Counted from the first letter of the stretch, positions 10,498-19,542 are shown. The stretch: 64,000 nt of DNA from Allochromatium humboldtianum (GCF_013385175.1 NZ_JABZEO010000001.1:434001-498000); one strand, 5' to 3'. Notes: generated from the letters alone by a model not told the origin. Program-made: numbers and translations.

Positions 10498-11754
10498 ATG
10501 AGCGATATCCAGGCTCGCTTCATCGATGTCGACGAGCTGCGTGTCGGTCTGTACATCTATCTGGATCTCGGCTGGATGGGCCATCCGTTCGCGCTCAACA
10601 ACTTCAAGATCGACTCCGAGAGCCAGATCGAGACCATTCGCAGACTCGGCCTGAAGCGGTTGCGCTGGTCGCCCGAACTCAGCGATCCGCCCGCGTCCGC
10701 CGATCCGGTGGTCAGGCTCGAAACACCGGCCGCCCCTCCCACGCCGGTTGAGCAGCAACGCCGGCTCCTGTTGGACCAGCAGGCCAGTCTGGCCCGCTGT
10801 GAGCGCGAGTTCGCCGATGCCACGCGCGCCTTTCGCGACATCCTCAAGCTCGCCTCCGCCCAGCCCGAACTGGCGCACGAGCGGGCGCGGGCCATGGCCG
10901 ATGGTCTGGTCCGGGGACTGCTCGATCAGGGTGAGTCCTGTATTCGTCTGCTGTCGGAGCAGGCCGGCGAACAGACCTCGCTGCATGCGATCAATGTCTC
11001 CGTCATCGCGCTGCTGCTCGGGCAGCGTCTCGGTCTGGACGCCGCGGCGCTCGACCAGCTCGCGCTCGGCGCCCTGCTGCACGACATCGGCAAGGTCGCG
11101 TTGCCCGAGCGTCTGCGCTGGCGTGACGCCGTGGTCAGCGCCGCCGAACGCAAGCTGTTTCAGCGCCATGTCGAGCATGGCGTCGAGCTGGCCGCGCGCA
11201 TGGGACTGGACGCCGAGATCGGCGCGATCATCGGCCAGCATCACGAATACGTGGACGGGAGCGGTTTTCCGGGACGGCTGCGCGGCGAGCAGCTGACCTA
11301 TCTGTCGCGCATCGTGACCCTGGTCAATCATTACGACATGCTGTGCAATCCATCCAATCCGGTGGCGGCCATCACGCCGCATCAGGCGCTGTCGCTGATG
11401 TTCGCTCAGTCACGCGACAAGTTCGACGCCGACATCCTGGCCGTCTTCATCCGCATGATGGGCGTCTATCCGCCCGGTTCGGTGGTGGTGCTCAGCGACG
11501 GGCGTCATGCGCTGGTGGTCTCGGTGAACGCCGCGCGTCCGCTCAAGCCGCGGGTGATCGTCCATGACCCCAGGGTTCCGCGCGACGAGGCGCTCCTGGT
11601 CGATCTCGAACACGAAGAGAAATTGGGCATCCGTCAGAGCCTGAAACCGCTGCAACTGCCGCGCGCGGTCTTCGATTATCTGCTGCCGCGTCAGCGGATC
11701 TGCTATTTTTTCGAGCGTGCGCGCGAATCCATGGATCGTCCCAAGTCGTCATGA
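10498..11754 (+). CDS. HD-GYP domain protein with N-terminal DUF3391, probable c-di-GMP phosphodiesterase
   Basis: Predicted to hydrolyse cyclic di-GMP to GMP. The 418-residue protein starts with a DUF3391-type N-terminus (IDVDELRVGLYIYLDLGWM), a helical linker, then an HD-GYP domain: HDIGK with H195-D196 and HHEYVDGSGFPGRLRG from about H248. The family GYP triad reads GFP here, a common variant. The ATG at 10498 follows GGAGAGG. It stops 6 bp before the GGDEF-EAL gene, so the two are probably co-transcribed and act on the same second messenger. A C-terminal segment of about 100 residues after the HD-GYP core is not assigned. Confidence 0.9.
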   Translation: MSDIQARFIDVDELRVGLYIYLDLGWMGHPFALNNFKIDSESQIETIRRLGLKRLRWSPELSDPPASADPVVRLETPAAPPTPVEQQRRLLLDQQASLARCEREFADATRAFRDILKLASAQPELAHERARAMADGLVRGLLDQGESCIRLLSEQAGEQTSLHAINVSVIALLLGQRLGLDAAALDQLALGALLHDIGKVALPERLRWRDAVVSAAERKLFQRHVEHGVELAARMGLDAEIGAIIGQHHEYVDGSGFPGRLRGEQLTYLSRIVTLVNHYDMLCNPSNPVAAITPHQALSLMFAQSRDKFDADILAVFIRMMGVYPPGSVVVLSDGRHALVVSVNAARPLKPRVIVHDPRVPRDEALLVDLEHEEKLGIRQSLKPLQLPRAVFDYLLPRQRICYFFERARESMDRPKSS

Positions 11755-11760
11755 CCCGGG

Positions 11761-14241
11761 ATGTCTTGCAAGTCCACCACTGGCCAGGGTGCCGAGGATG
11801 ACGACTTGACCACCGATCTCGACCTTGCACAAGCCCTCATCGACGAGCTGATCGAAGCGGTGTGGCTGGTCGATGCCGGTGATCAGCGTCTGCTGGCCGT
11901 CAACCGGGCGGCCGAGGAATTGCTCGGTCAGGATCGTGCCTCCCTGGTCGGTCGGCCCGTGAGCGAACTGGCCTGCACGCCCGAGGATCTGTTCTTCTGG
12001 GAGGACGTGGCCGCCGGACGCGGCGATGCCCTGCTCTCCGAGACGCTGCTGTGTCGCCCGGACGGCACCCTGGTGACGGTCCTGAGGCGCGTCGGGCGGG
12101 TGTCCTGCCCGGATGGCCGGTGCCTCTATCTGGCCTGTTTCTCCAATCAGAGCGAGCGGCGCGCGGTCGAGAACGAACTCGAGAAACTGGTCGCCGAACT
12201 GCGCGCGACCCTGGAGTCGAGCGCCGACGGCATCCTGGTCATGGATCTCGATGGCGCGATCCGCAGCTTCAATCAGCGCTTCGCCGAGCTGTGGAGTCTG
12301 CCGGCGGCACTGCTGACCGAGCGCAACGATGCCGGAATCCATGACTGGATGGCGCGCGAGGTGCTGGATGCCGAGAGCTATGCCGTGCGTCTCCAGGCCA
12401 TCGCCGAGAATCCCCTGCTGGAGGCCTCGGATCTGCTGACCCTGCGCCGGGGGCGGGTGCTGGAGCGCGTGACCCTGCCGCAGTACGCGCGTGGGCGTCC
12501 CATCGGGCGCGTCTACTCGTTTCGCGACATCACCCAGCGCCTGCAGGACGAACAGGGGCTGAAGCTCGCGGCGCGCGTGTTCGAGGCCAGTCTGGACGCC
12601 ATCTTCGTCACCGACCCCGAGTTCGGGATCGTGGCCGTCAATCCGGCGGTTGAGAGTATGACCGGTCGCCCCGGCGCCGAGCTGATCGGTCAGCGGCTCG
12701 ATGCCTCGCTGCGGCTCTGGTCCGACGAGACGCTCGACCCGGACATCCAGGCGGCGCTCGACCGTTGCGGTCACTGGCAGGGCGAGATCGAGCAGCGTCA
12801 TGCCAATGGTTCGACCATCCCCTGTCTGGTCTCGCTGATGCGGGTGCCGGATGACGCGGGGCAGCCCGTTCACTATGTCGGCTTCGTCAAGGATCTGTCC
12901 GAGACGGTGGAGGCGCGCCGGCGTATCGAGCAACTGGCCTTCAACGACGCCCTGACCGGGTTGCCGAACCGGCTCCGGCTCACCGAGCGGCTGGAGTTCA
13001 GCATCGAGCTGGCCCGGCGCGAGGACACGCGCTTCGCCGTGCTCTTCATCGACATCGACCGCTTCAAGCACATCAACGATTCCCTGGGGCACGTCTTCGG
13101 CGACCGGGTGCTGATCGAGGTGGCGCGGCGCATCCAGCAGTGTCTGCGTCATGTCGACACTATCGCCCGTCTGGGGGGCGACGAGTTCGTGCTGCTGCTG
13201 CATCGGGTCGAGGCCCGCGAGGCCGAGCTGGTCGCGCGCCGGTTGCTGGAGACCATGGACCAGCCCTTCGAGCTCGACGGGCTGAAGTTCTCGCTCTCGT
13301 GCAGTATCGGCATCGCGCTCTACCCGGAGGACGGCGAGACGCTCGACGACCTGATCAAGAACGCCGACAGCGCCATGTATCACGTCAAGGAGCACGGTCG
13401 GGGCGATTGCTGTTTCTATCAGCGCCAGATGAACGTCGATCTGCTCGAACGGGTGCAGCTCGATCACGCCATGCGCGAGGCGTTGCAGCAGGGCTGTTTC
13501 CGGCTTGCCTATCAGCCGCAGATCGATCTGCAGAGCGGCCTGGTGATCGGGGCCGAGGCCCTGGTGCGCTGGACGGATCCCAATCTGGGCCAACTCTCGC
13601 CGGGGCGCTTCATCCCGATCGCCGAGGAGACCGGCTTCATCGTCGCGCTCGGCGCCTGGGTGTTGCGCGAGGCGATCCAGCAGGGGGCGCGCTGGCATGC
13701 TCAGGGCATCGAGCTGGCGCTATCGGTGAACGTCTCGGCGACGCAGTTCCAGCAGGCCAATTTCATCGACTCACTGGCGCAGTGCCTGGAGGAGACAGGG
13801 CTGCCGCCGGGGCGGCTGGAGCTGGAACTGACCGAATCCATCCTCATCCACAACGTCGAGGAGACCCTGCGCCGGCTCGAAGACCTGGTGGCATTGGGCG
13901 TGCGGTTGTCGATCGACGATTTCGGCACCGGCTATTCCAGTCTGGCCTATCTGAAGCGCTTTCCGATCCACAAACTCAAGATCGACCAGTCCTTCGTGCG
14001 CGACATCCCACACGACGAGAGCGATACCGCCATCGCCACGGCCGTGATCGGTCTGGCCGGCGTGCTCAAGCTGCGGGTGATCGCCGAGGGGGTCGAGACC
14101 GACATCCAGCGTCAGTTCCTGCTGGATGCCGGATGTCATGAGTTCCAGGGCTATCTGTGCGCGCCGGCCCTGGAACCGGCGGTCTTTCTGGCGCGGATCG
14201 CACAGATCGGTCTGGCGCCGTCGACCCCGCGACCGGACTGA
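11761..14241 (+). CDS. PAS-GGDEF-EAL c-di-GMP signalling protein
   Basis: Large (826 residues) sensor-effector of cyclic di-GMP turnover. Sensory PAS-like segments occupy roughly 20-130, 145-260 and 270-385 (for example ASLDAIFVTDPEFGIVAVNPA). The GGDEF domain has an intact GGDEF at 472-476 and an inhibitory RxxD site (RHVD, 463-466) five residues before it. The EAL domain has EALVRW from 599, ELTESILIHN and DDFGTGYSSLAYLKRFPI. Both catalytic signatures look intact, so either cyclase or phosphodiesterase activity is possible. There is no obvious transmembrane segment, so it is probably cytoplasmic. Confidence 0.92.
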   Translation: MSCKSTTGQGAEDDDLTTDLDLAQALIDELIEAVWLVDAGDQRLLAVNRAAEELLGQDRASLVGRPVSELACTPEDLFFWEDVAAGRGDALLSETLLCRPDGTLVTVLRRVGRVSCPDGRCLYLACFSNQSERRAVENELEKLVAELRATLESSADGILVMDLDGAIRSFNQRFAELWSLPAALLTERNDAGIHDWMAREVLDAESYAVRLQAIAENPLLEASDLLTLRRGRVLERVTLPQYARGRPIGRVYSFRDITQRLQDEQGLKLAARVFEASLDAIFVTDPEFGIVAVNPAVESMTGRPGAELIGQRLDASLRLWSDETLDPDIQAALDRCGHWQGEIEQRHANGSTIPCLVSLMRVPDDAGQPVHYVGFVKDLSETVEARRRIEQLAFNDALTGLPNRLRLTERLEFSIELARREDTRFAVLFIDIDRFKHINDSLGHVFGDRVLIEVARRIQQCLRHVDTIARLGGDEFVLLLHRVEAREAELVARRLLETMDQPFELDGLKFSLSCSIGIALYPEDGETLDDLIKNADSAMYHVKEHGRGDCCFYQRQMNVDLLERVQLDHAMREALQQGCFRLAYQPQIDLQSGLVIGAEALVRWTDPNLGQLSPGRFIPIAEETGFIVALGAWVLREAIQQGARWHAQGIELALSVNVSATQFQQANFIDSLAQCLEETGLPPGRLELELTESILIHNVEETLRRLEDLVALGVRLSIDDFGTGYSSLAYLKRFPIHKLKIDQSFVRDIPHDESDTAIATAVIGLAGVLKLRVIAEGVETDIQRQFLLDAGCHEFQGYLCAPALEPAVFLARIAQIGLAPSTPRPD

Positions 14242-14257
14242 GGGCACGCGCTCGGAT

Positions 14258-14578
14258 TCAGACGCCGGCGCCCCTGCCGCCACCCTGGCAGGGCGGGGAG
14301 TCGGGCGCGCCGCCCTTGGCCTGCCATTCCTCCGGCGTCCAAGTGTGCATGGTCAGCGCATGCAGACCCTGGCTGAACTCGTCGGCGAGCAGTTCGTTGA
14401 GCCGGCGATGGCGTTCGATCAACGCGACATCCTCGAAAGTCTCGCTCACGACCAGGAGCTTGAAGTGGGATTCGGAGTCCGGCGGGACGGCGTGCATATA
14501 GCTCTCATCGACCACGTCCAGATACAGGGGCGCGAGGGTCTCTTGGATCCGGGTCTCGATACGCTGCTTACGACTCAT
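14258..14578 (-). CDS. bolA: BolA family protein
   Basis: BolA proteins pair with monothiol glutaredoxins in iron-sulfur cluster trafficking and affect morphology and stress responses. The 106 residues show the family core: VVDESYMHAVPPDSESHFKLLVVSE, then ERHRRLNELLADEF and the C-terminal HALTMHTWTPEEW with its conserved histidine. The tail APDSPPCQGG resembles that of enterobacterial BolA. It converges on the GGDEF-EAL gene, whose stop is 16 bp away, and starts 47 bp after the stop of the upstream AAA-like gene, with which it may be co-transcribed. Confidence 0.9.
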   Translation of the reverse strand: MSRKQRIETRIQETLAPLYLDVVDESYMHAVPPDSESHFKLLVVSETFEDVALIERHRRLNELLADEFSQGLHALTMHTWTPEEWQAKGGAPDSPPCQGGGRGAGV

Positions 14579-14625
14579 GATGGCGGGATCTCCGTGTGGT
14601 GGAATCGGTTCGCGGTTCGGTTCGG

Positions 14626-15513
14626 TCAGCTCTGTTCTTGGTTCGGATCTGGGTCTGATCGATCGCCCGACAGTTCGATGTGCTCGGTGACGAGCCAGCC
14701 TTGGGCGGCCTCCAGGATTCGGTTCTGGGCCGGCCGGAGGCGTGGATCGCTCAACGCCTCCCGCTCGATCACTTCCAGACGTCCATAGAGACTCAGGCGC
14801 AGATGCTCGAGGGTGCGTACATGGAGTCTGAGATCGTCGAGCAGGCGCGTGAATTCACGGCGTGTCGGCGCGGCCCCGAGCGACTCGAACAACTGGGTCA
14901 GGGCATCGAAGACGGGCTGCGCATCCGGCCCCAGACCGAAGTCCGCCGGATGATAAACCAGTTGGCGTTCGGACTGGCGACCGATCCAGAGTCGGAAGCT
15001 CTCCTGACGCAGGGCGTGATAGAGCGGTTCTTCCGAGATCAGGACGATCAAGAGCCGGTTGGGATTGGCGAAATAGGAGCCGCCGCGCACCTCCCAGAAC
15101 CCGTCCTTGATCAGACGGTGGAGACGGATGTGCTCGCGGAAGTCGGCGGCCTGGAGCTGGTCGAGGATCAGCACGGTCGGGTCGCCCTCGCTCTGGGCGC
15201 AGGCTTCACTGACGATACGGTCGAACGGCTCGATCGGCGGTTCCTCGCGCCCGAGTTCGTCCTGGCTCGGCGGCAGGATCACGTCCGGCAACGGCGGATG
15301 GGCGTCGGTGAAGTCGTGATAGAGGATCTGCGGGAAGTCGAGCGCGCGGGCGAGGGCATTGGCAAAGGCGGTCTTGCGCCGCTCGCCGTCGCCCTCGATG
15401 TTCAGGGCGCGGATCCCTGAGGTCGGGGTTTCGAGCAGACAGCGGACCTGGAATTCGTAGTCGTCGTTGGACTCGAATCCGTACTCGGTCAGTTTTTTGG
15501 TGAGGCTCGGCAT
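14626..15513 (-). CDS. Conserved protein with AAA-like fold and degraded Walker motifs
   Basis: The function is not recognised. The 295 residues resemble an AAA+ ATPase core in spacing, but the motifs are altered: the segment GDGERRKT (about residues 40-50) matches a P-loop GxxxxGKT except that Arg replaces the last Gly, and the Walker-B-like strand TVLILDQLQ has Gln where Glu is usual. Later LLIVLISEEP could be a sensor strand. I chose the ATG at 15513 (MPSLTKKLTEYGFES); an ATG 12 bp upstream or a longer form is possible, as no clear ribosome site decides. It may be a nucleotide-binding or scaffold protein without ATPase activity. bolA lies downstream. Confidence 0.7.
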   Translation of the reverse strand: MPSLTKKLTEYGFESNDDYEFQVRCLLETPTSGIRALNIEGDGERRKTAFANALARALDFPQILYHDFTDAHPPLPDVILPPSQDELGREEPPIEPFDRIVSEACAQSEGDPTVLILDQLQAADFREHIRLHRLIKDGFWEVRGGSYFANPNRLLIVLISEEPLYHALRQESFRLWIGRQSERQLVYHPADFGLGPDAQPVFDALTQLFESLGAAPTRREFTRLLDDLRLHVRTLEHLRLSLYGRLEVIEREALSDPRLRPAQNRILEAAQGWLVTEHIELSGDRSDPDPNQEQS

Positions 15514-15576
15514 GAGGCCAAGCATAATCGCGCCCGCGCTCCAGCCCAAGCGGTTGCGTGGGCTGGCCCGATCGCT

Positions 15577-16146
15577 TCAGTGCAGCAGGCCCAGGATCTC
15601 GTCGTGTCCGCCTTCGCGTGCCCAGTCGGCCGCGGTCTTGCCGTCGAAGTCCTTGAGGGTCTGGTCGGCTTGGTGTTCGAGCAGAGCCTTGACGCTGGCG
15701 ACATGACCTTGCTTGGCGGCCCAGATCAGGGCCGTCCAGCCCATGGTCGATTCCTGATGGTCGACCATGGCGCCGCGTTCGAGCAGCGTTTTCACGATGG
15801 CGGCATGGTTGTTCGAGGCGGCGAGCATCATGGCCGTATAGCCGCCCGAGTCCATGGCGTCGACCTGGGCGCCGGCCTGGAGCAGACGCTCGACGATGGT
15901 GGCATGGCCGTTGAGCGCGGCCTTCATGAGCGGCGTCCAGTCGCAGCTGTCGCGCACATTGGGCTGGCGATTGCGGGCCAGGAGTTGCTCGACGGTGCTC
16001 AGGTCGCCCTGTTCGGCGGACTCGATCAGGGCCATGCCCGGACCATCGGGCGCCATGGCGGTGTTCGAGCTGGAACCGGACTGTCCGCAGCCGGCCAGTG
16101 GTGACAACAGTAGGATGACAAAAAGGAGTGTGTAGGGTCTGTTCAT
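15577..16146 (-). CDS. Ankyrin-repeat lipoprotein
   Basis: Predicted lipoprotein of 189 residues: a hydrophobic leader ends in the lipobox LAGC with the cysteine at position 20. A short Ser/Gly-rich linker is followed by about five ankyrin repeats covering nearly the whole mature protein (WTPLMKAALNGHATIVERLL, YTAMMLAASNNHAAIVKTLL, WTALIWAAKQGHVASVKALL). Ankyrin stacks bind other proteins; the partner is unknown. The lipid anchor places it on the periplasmic face of a membrane. The gene lies alone between the AAA-like gene and the IclR regulator. Confidence 0.88.
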   Translation of the reverse strand: MNRPYTLLFVILLLSPLAGCGQSGSSSNTAMAPDGPGMALIESAEQGDLSTVEQLLARNRQPNVRDSCDWTPLMKAALNGHATIVERLLQAGAQVDAMDSGGYTAMMLAASNNHAAIVKTLLERGAMVDHQESTMGWTALIWAAKQGHVASVKALLEHQADQTLKDFDGKTAADWAREGGHDEILGLLH

Positions 16147-16226
16147 GGCGGCGCATTCTCACCCTCCAGACCCGACCAGCCAATGACAATGCGCAGTTCT
16201 CAGGTATTGTCCCGATCCAGCGCGAA

Positions 16227-17033
16227 TCACTCGCCATCGGCGCGATAGCCGAGCTGCGCCGAGAGACTCCGACCCGCCTCGATCAACGCCTCGATCCACT
16301 CCAGCCGCCGACGCACGATCGGCGCCGACACCGACAGCCCGGCGCTGACATTGCCCGTCCCGTCGCGGATCAAGACCCCGATGCACCCGACATCGATCTC
16401 GGCCTCCTCGTCGTCGAGCGCATAGCCGCGCGCGAGCGATTCCCGACAGGCCGCGATCAGGTCGGGCAGGGCCGTCAAGGTATTGCGGGTGTAGGCCGGC
16501 AGGTTGGTGCGCTGGGCATAGGCGCGGATGGCGTCCTCACCGCTGGCGCCCAGCATCAGCTTGCCGACGGCCGTTACATGCAGGGGCGCGCGCGAGCCGA
16601 TGAGCTGCTGGACGTGGATCATGCGGTTCGGCGTGGCCTTCTCGATATAGACCACAGAATCACCCTCACGGATGGTGAGATTGATGGTCTCGCCGAAACG
16701 GTCGCGCAACGACTCCATGACCGGGCGGGCGAGGGCGCGCACGTCGATGTTGCCGTGCAGCCGCACGCCGAGTTGCAACAGACGTCGACCGAGCCGGTAG
16801 TGACTGGCCGCGTCCTTCTCGACGAACTGGTTCTGGATCAGGGACGCGAGGATGCGATGGGCGGTCGAGACGTTCAGTCCAGTCTCGGCGGCCAGGATCT
16901 TGAGACTGACCGGCTCGGGATAGCGGGCGATGGCGTCGAGCAGGGCGGCGGCGCGGTCGATGACCTGGATGCCTGGGGTGCGCGCGCTGTCTTCCGAAGT
17001 GTCGGCGGGTTGAGATGGGGTGTTTGGGGTCAT
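16227..17033 (-). CDS. IclR-family transcriptional regulator
   Basis: DNA-binding regulator of 268 residues. The N-terminal winged helix-turn-helix (about 24-85) contains VIDRAAALLDAIARYPEPVS and LNVSTAHRILASLIQNQFVEK. The C-terminal IclR effector domain contains RALARPVMESLRDRFGETINL, APLHVTAVGKLMLGAS and RGYALDDEEAEIDVGCIGVLI. It is divergent from the phosphoketolase-like gene, with 141 bp between them holding an inverted repeat typical of IclR operators. It therefore most likely controls that gene and the DUF1537 kinase, with a sugar acid or its phosphate as possible effector (inference). Confidence 0.93.
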   Translation of the reverse strand: MTPNTPSQPADTSEDSARTPGIQVIDRAAALLDAIARYPEPVSLKILAAETGLNVSTAHRILASLIQNQFVEKDAASHYRLGRRLLQLGVRLHGNIDVRALARPVMESLRDRFGETINLTIREGDSVVYIEKATPNRMIHVQQLIGSRAPLHVTAVGKLMLGASGEDAIRAYAQRTNLPAYTRNTLTALPDLIAACRESLARGYALDDEEAEIDVGCIGVLIRDGTGNVSAGLSVSAPIVRRRLEWIEALIEAGRSLSAQLGYRADGE

Positions 17034-17062
17034 GGCGACGGCTCCGTTGATGAATTGATCGA

Positions 17063-17098
17063 TTTTCGCATAGTGAAATCTATCCTCTATTGCGAAAA
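17063..17098. promoter_or_regulatory. Candidate IclR-type operator in the divergent promoter region
   Basis: TTTTCGCA at 17063-17070 is repeated perfectly in inverse as TGCGAAAA at 17091-17098, with 20 bp between. The flanking bases extend the dyad imperfectly (ATAG...CTAT). The element lies between the IclR gene and the catabolic gene it faces, where an autoregulatory operator is expected. Confidence 0.5.
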
Positions 17099-17174
17099 AT
17101 CAATGCCGTCTCTACAGTCTCTCCAACGCCAAAAGCCACGCGCTAAACCGATACCAACCGAGAGGAAGAGACCC

Positions 17175-19427
17175 ATGACCCAAGCCGCCACTCCGATCAG
17201 TCACAGCACCGCCAAGGCCGATTTCCGCGACGGCATCCTGCATTTCGGTGCACTGCCGGTCGACTTCGCGCGCCTTGGCCAGACGCCCGCGATCGGTGAG
17301 GGTCAATCGGCCATCGGTGCGATCGACGCTGCCGCCGTACAACAGACCCAGTGGACGGCCGATGCCCTGCGCTATCTGACGCTCCAGCTCTGTGCTTCCA
17401 AGCAGTCAGGTCATCCGGGCGGTTTCGCCAGCTCGGCCGATGCCTATGCGGCGTTGGTGATGCTGGGTCATACCAACATCGTCACCGAGGTCGGTCATCA
17501 CGCGCCCGGTTTCTACAGCGCCATGTTCCTCGATGGCTCGCTGGAATCTATGGGCATCCACACCATGACCGAGCTTCAGGCGCGCTTCCGCGAGCGCGAC
17601 GGGCTGCTGGGACATCTCTCAGGCGCGATTCCGGGACTGCTGGCACCGGCTGGTCCGCTCGGTCAGGGCCAGCATTTCGCCATGGCCGGGGCCTATCTCA
17701 ATCGCGACCGGCTCTTTCCCTGCACCATCGGTGATGGCGGTCTCGGCGAGCCCTACATCCTCTCGGCCATGAAGCACTTCCACACCGCCTACCCGGATGT
17801 GACCAACTTCCTGCCGGTGCTGGTCTGGAACGGCTACAGCCAGGAGCATCATTCGATGGTGTCGCGGATGGACAACGACGCCATGATCGCCTATTGGCGC
17901 GCGCACGACTTCGAGCGCGTGATCCTGATCGACGCCAAGGACTTCGACGACGCGGGGCAGGAGGGGGCCTATGTCGACAGCACGCTCTTCGGTCGCGAGG
18001 CACGGCTGGCCTTCTCGCGCGCGGTGCTCGAAGGGATGCGCGCCGCCGCCGAGTCGGCGCTCAGTGGGACGCTGACGGCGGTGATCTTCAAGCAGCTCAA
18101 AGGGGCCGGCGTGCACGCCAGCGGCGCCAAGTCGCACAACCTCTATCCGGGCGACACGGCTGAGAAGCCCAACATCGCCGCTGCACTGGAGCACGGCGCC
18201 CTGGCGCCCGAGATCTGGGCGCTGACCCGGACCAACATGAGCCGCGCCGGTGGCGGACCGGCCGCGCGGACCGTGGTCACGGAGTTCGAGCGCCAACTGC
18301 CCGAGATCGGCAGACTCCCGCTGCATGAGTTCGAGCGCGGCGAGCAGGCGGTTCCGGCGAGTGCCCTAGCGACCCTGGTGGCCGAACTGGGTCGACGCGA
18401 TCCGCTGTTCGTCGTCACCAACGCCGACGGCAACGAAGCCTCGGCCATGAAGGCGATCAACGACGCGCTCAAGATCCGCCATCCGACCGCTGATCCGCTC
18501 TACAACCAGTCGCCGAGCGGTCAGGTCTATGAGCCGCTGAACGAGGACGCCTGCGCCGGACTCGCGGCCGGGATCGCGCTCTTCGGCGGACGTTCGCTGT
18601 GGCTGTCCTACGAGAGCTTCGCCATCAACGGCTGGCCGATCGTGCAGACCGTGGGTCAGGCGATGGCTGAACTGCGGCGCAGGACGCCGGCGATGGTGTC
18701 GATGTTCACCGCCGGCGCGCTGGAGCAGGGCCGCAACGGCTGGACCCATCAGCGTCCCGAGATCGAGAACTACATCGGCGGTCAGGTGCGCAACGGCAAT
18801 GTCTATCTGCTCTATCCGACCGACGCCAACATGATCCAGGCTGCCTATGCCTGGGCGGTCGAGCAGTCCAACAAGTGCATCAGCATCGTGGCTTCCAAGT
18901 CGGCGTTGCCGGTGCATACCACGCTCGATCAGGCGCGTGAGGCGATCGAGCGCGGGGCGATCTGTCTGTATGAATCGGCGCATGGGGCACGCGGGACTGT
19001 GGTCTTCGCCGTGACGGGCGACATGGTGTTCCAGCCGGTGTTCGCCGCCAAGGATCGGCTGGAGGCGGCGGGCTATCGGGTGCGCATCGTCGCTGTGGTC
19101 AACCCGCGCCGGCTCTATCGCGAGCGCGATGTCGCCTGGTCGCAGAGTGCGCAGCCGGATGGACGGTTCATGTCGGATGCGGAGTTCGAGGCGCTCTTTA
19201 CGGGGGATGCTTTGATTGGGGTGAGCGGCGGCGGAACCGTGGCTCTGGAGCCGGTGCTGCTGCGCTCGCGGGCGGCTGGACGCGATCTGATCGGCTGGCA
19301 GCGCGGCGAGACCACCGCCAGCCCGGCCGAGATCATGGCCTACAACGGTATCTCGCCCGAGAGTCTGGAGCAGCGCGCGCTGGAGTTGCTGGATTCCGAG
19401 GGCGCGCGTCTGGATCGGGCGGCTTAG
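17175..19427 (+). CDS. Phosphoketolase/transketolase-like thiamine-diphosphate enzyme
   Basis: Predicted ThDP-dependent enzyme of 750 residues acting on sugar phosphates. KQSGHPGGFASSADA (GHPGG at 79-83) is the transketolase-type N-terminal signature, GDGGLGEPYILSAMKHFH (GDG at 186-188) followed by LPVLVWNGY is the cofactor motif in the spacing seen in phosphoketolases (compare LPILHLNGY), and the later GRNGWTHQRPEIENYI recalls the phosphoketolase C-terminal half. It is shorter than standard xylulose-5-phosphate phosphoketolases, so the substrate is open. The ATG at 17175 follows GAGGAAGAG; the frame is open for about 1 kb upstream, but that part overlaps the IclR gene and is spurious. Neighbours suggest sugar-acid breakdown. 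Confidence 0.78.
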   Translation: MTQAATPISHSTAKADFRDGILHFGALPVDFARLGQTPAIGEGQSAIGAIDAAAVQQTQWTADALRYLTLQLCASKQSGHPGGFASSADAYAALVMLGHTNIVTEVGHHAPGFYSAMFLDGSLESMGIHTMTELQARFRERDGLLGHLSGAIPGLLAPAGPLGQGQHFAMAGAYLNRDRLFPCTIGDGGLGEPYILSAMKHFHTAYPDVTNFLPVLVWNGYSQEHHSMVSRMDNDAMIAYWRAHDFERVILIDAKDFDDAGQEGAYVDSTLFGREARLAFSRAVLEGMRAAAESALSGTLTAVIFKQLKGAGVHASGAKSHNLYPGDTAEKPNIAAALEHGALAPEIWALTRTNMSRAGGGPAARTVVTEFERQLPEIGRLPLHEFERGEQAVPASALATLVAELGRRDPLFVVTNADGNEASAMKAINDALKIRHPTADPLYNQSPSGQVYEPLNEDACAGLAAGIALFGGRSLWLSYESFAINGWPIVQTVGQAMAELRRRTPAMVSMFTAGALEQGRNGWTHQRPEIENYIGGQVRNGNVYLLYPTDANMIQAAYAWAVEQSNKCISIVASKSALPVHTTLDQAREAIERGAICLYESAHGARGTVVFAVTGDMVFQPVFAAKDRLEAAGYRVRIVAVVNPRRLYRERDVAWSQSAQPDGRFMSDAEFEALFTGDALIGVSGGGTVALEPVLLRSRAAGRDLIGWQRGETTASPAEIMAYNGISPESLEQRALELLDSEGARLDRAA

Positions 19428-19440
19428 GTTGGGGCGTGGC

Positions 19441-19542
19441 GGCTCGGGGTACGGCTGCCGGGGGGACGCCGTGAATACATCCCTGTAGGCTTGACGGCCG
19501 CATCCATGCGGCCGACACCCCCCGACAGCCGCACCCCGAGCC
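19441..19542. repeat. Long interrupted palindrome (REP-like element)
   Basis: Two 25-bp arms (19441-19465 and 19518-19542) are inverted copies with two mismatches. The stem encloses a second hairpin at 19495-19514 (CGGCCGCAT / ATGCGGCCG around CC) and the segment CATCCCTGTAGGCTTGACGG. I recall similar intergenic elements repeated in many gammaproteobacterial genomes. Its place between the phosphoketolase-like gene and the kinase gene means it could also act as a terminator or mRNA-end stabiliser, splitting expression of the two. Confidence 0.75.

Noticed and set aside
16128-17174. N-terminal extension of the phosphoketolase-like frame
   Set aside because: It overlaps the convincing IclR gene on the other strand and the divergent promoter; the ATG at 17175 has a ribosome site and the normal start.
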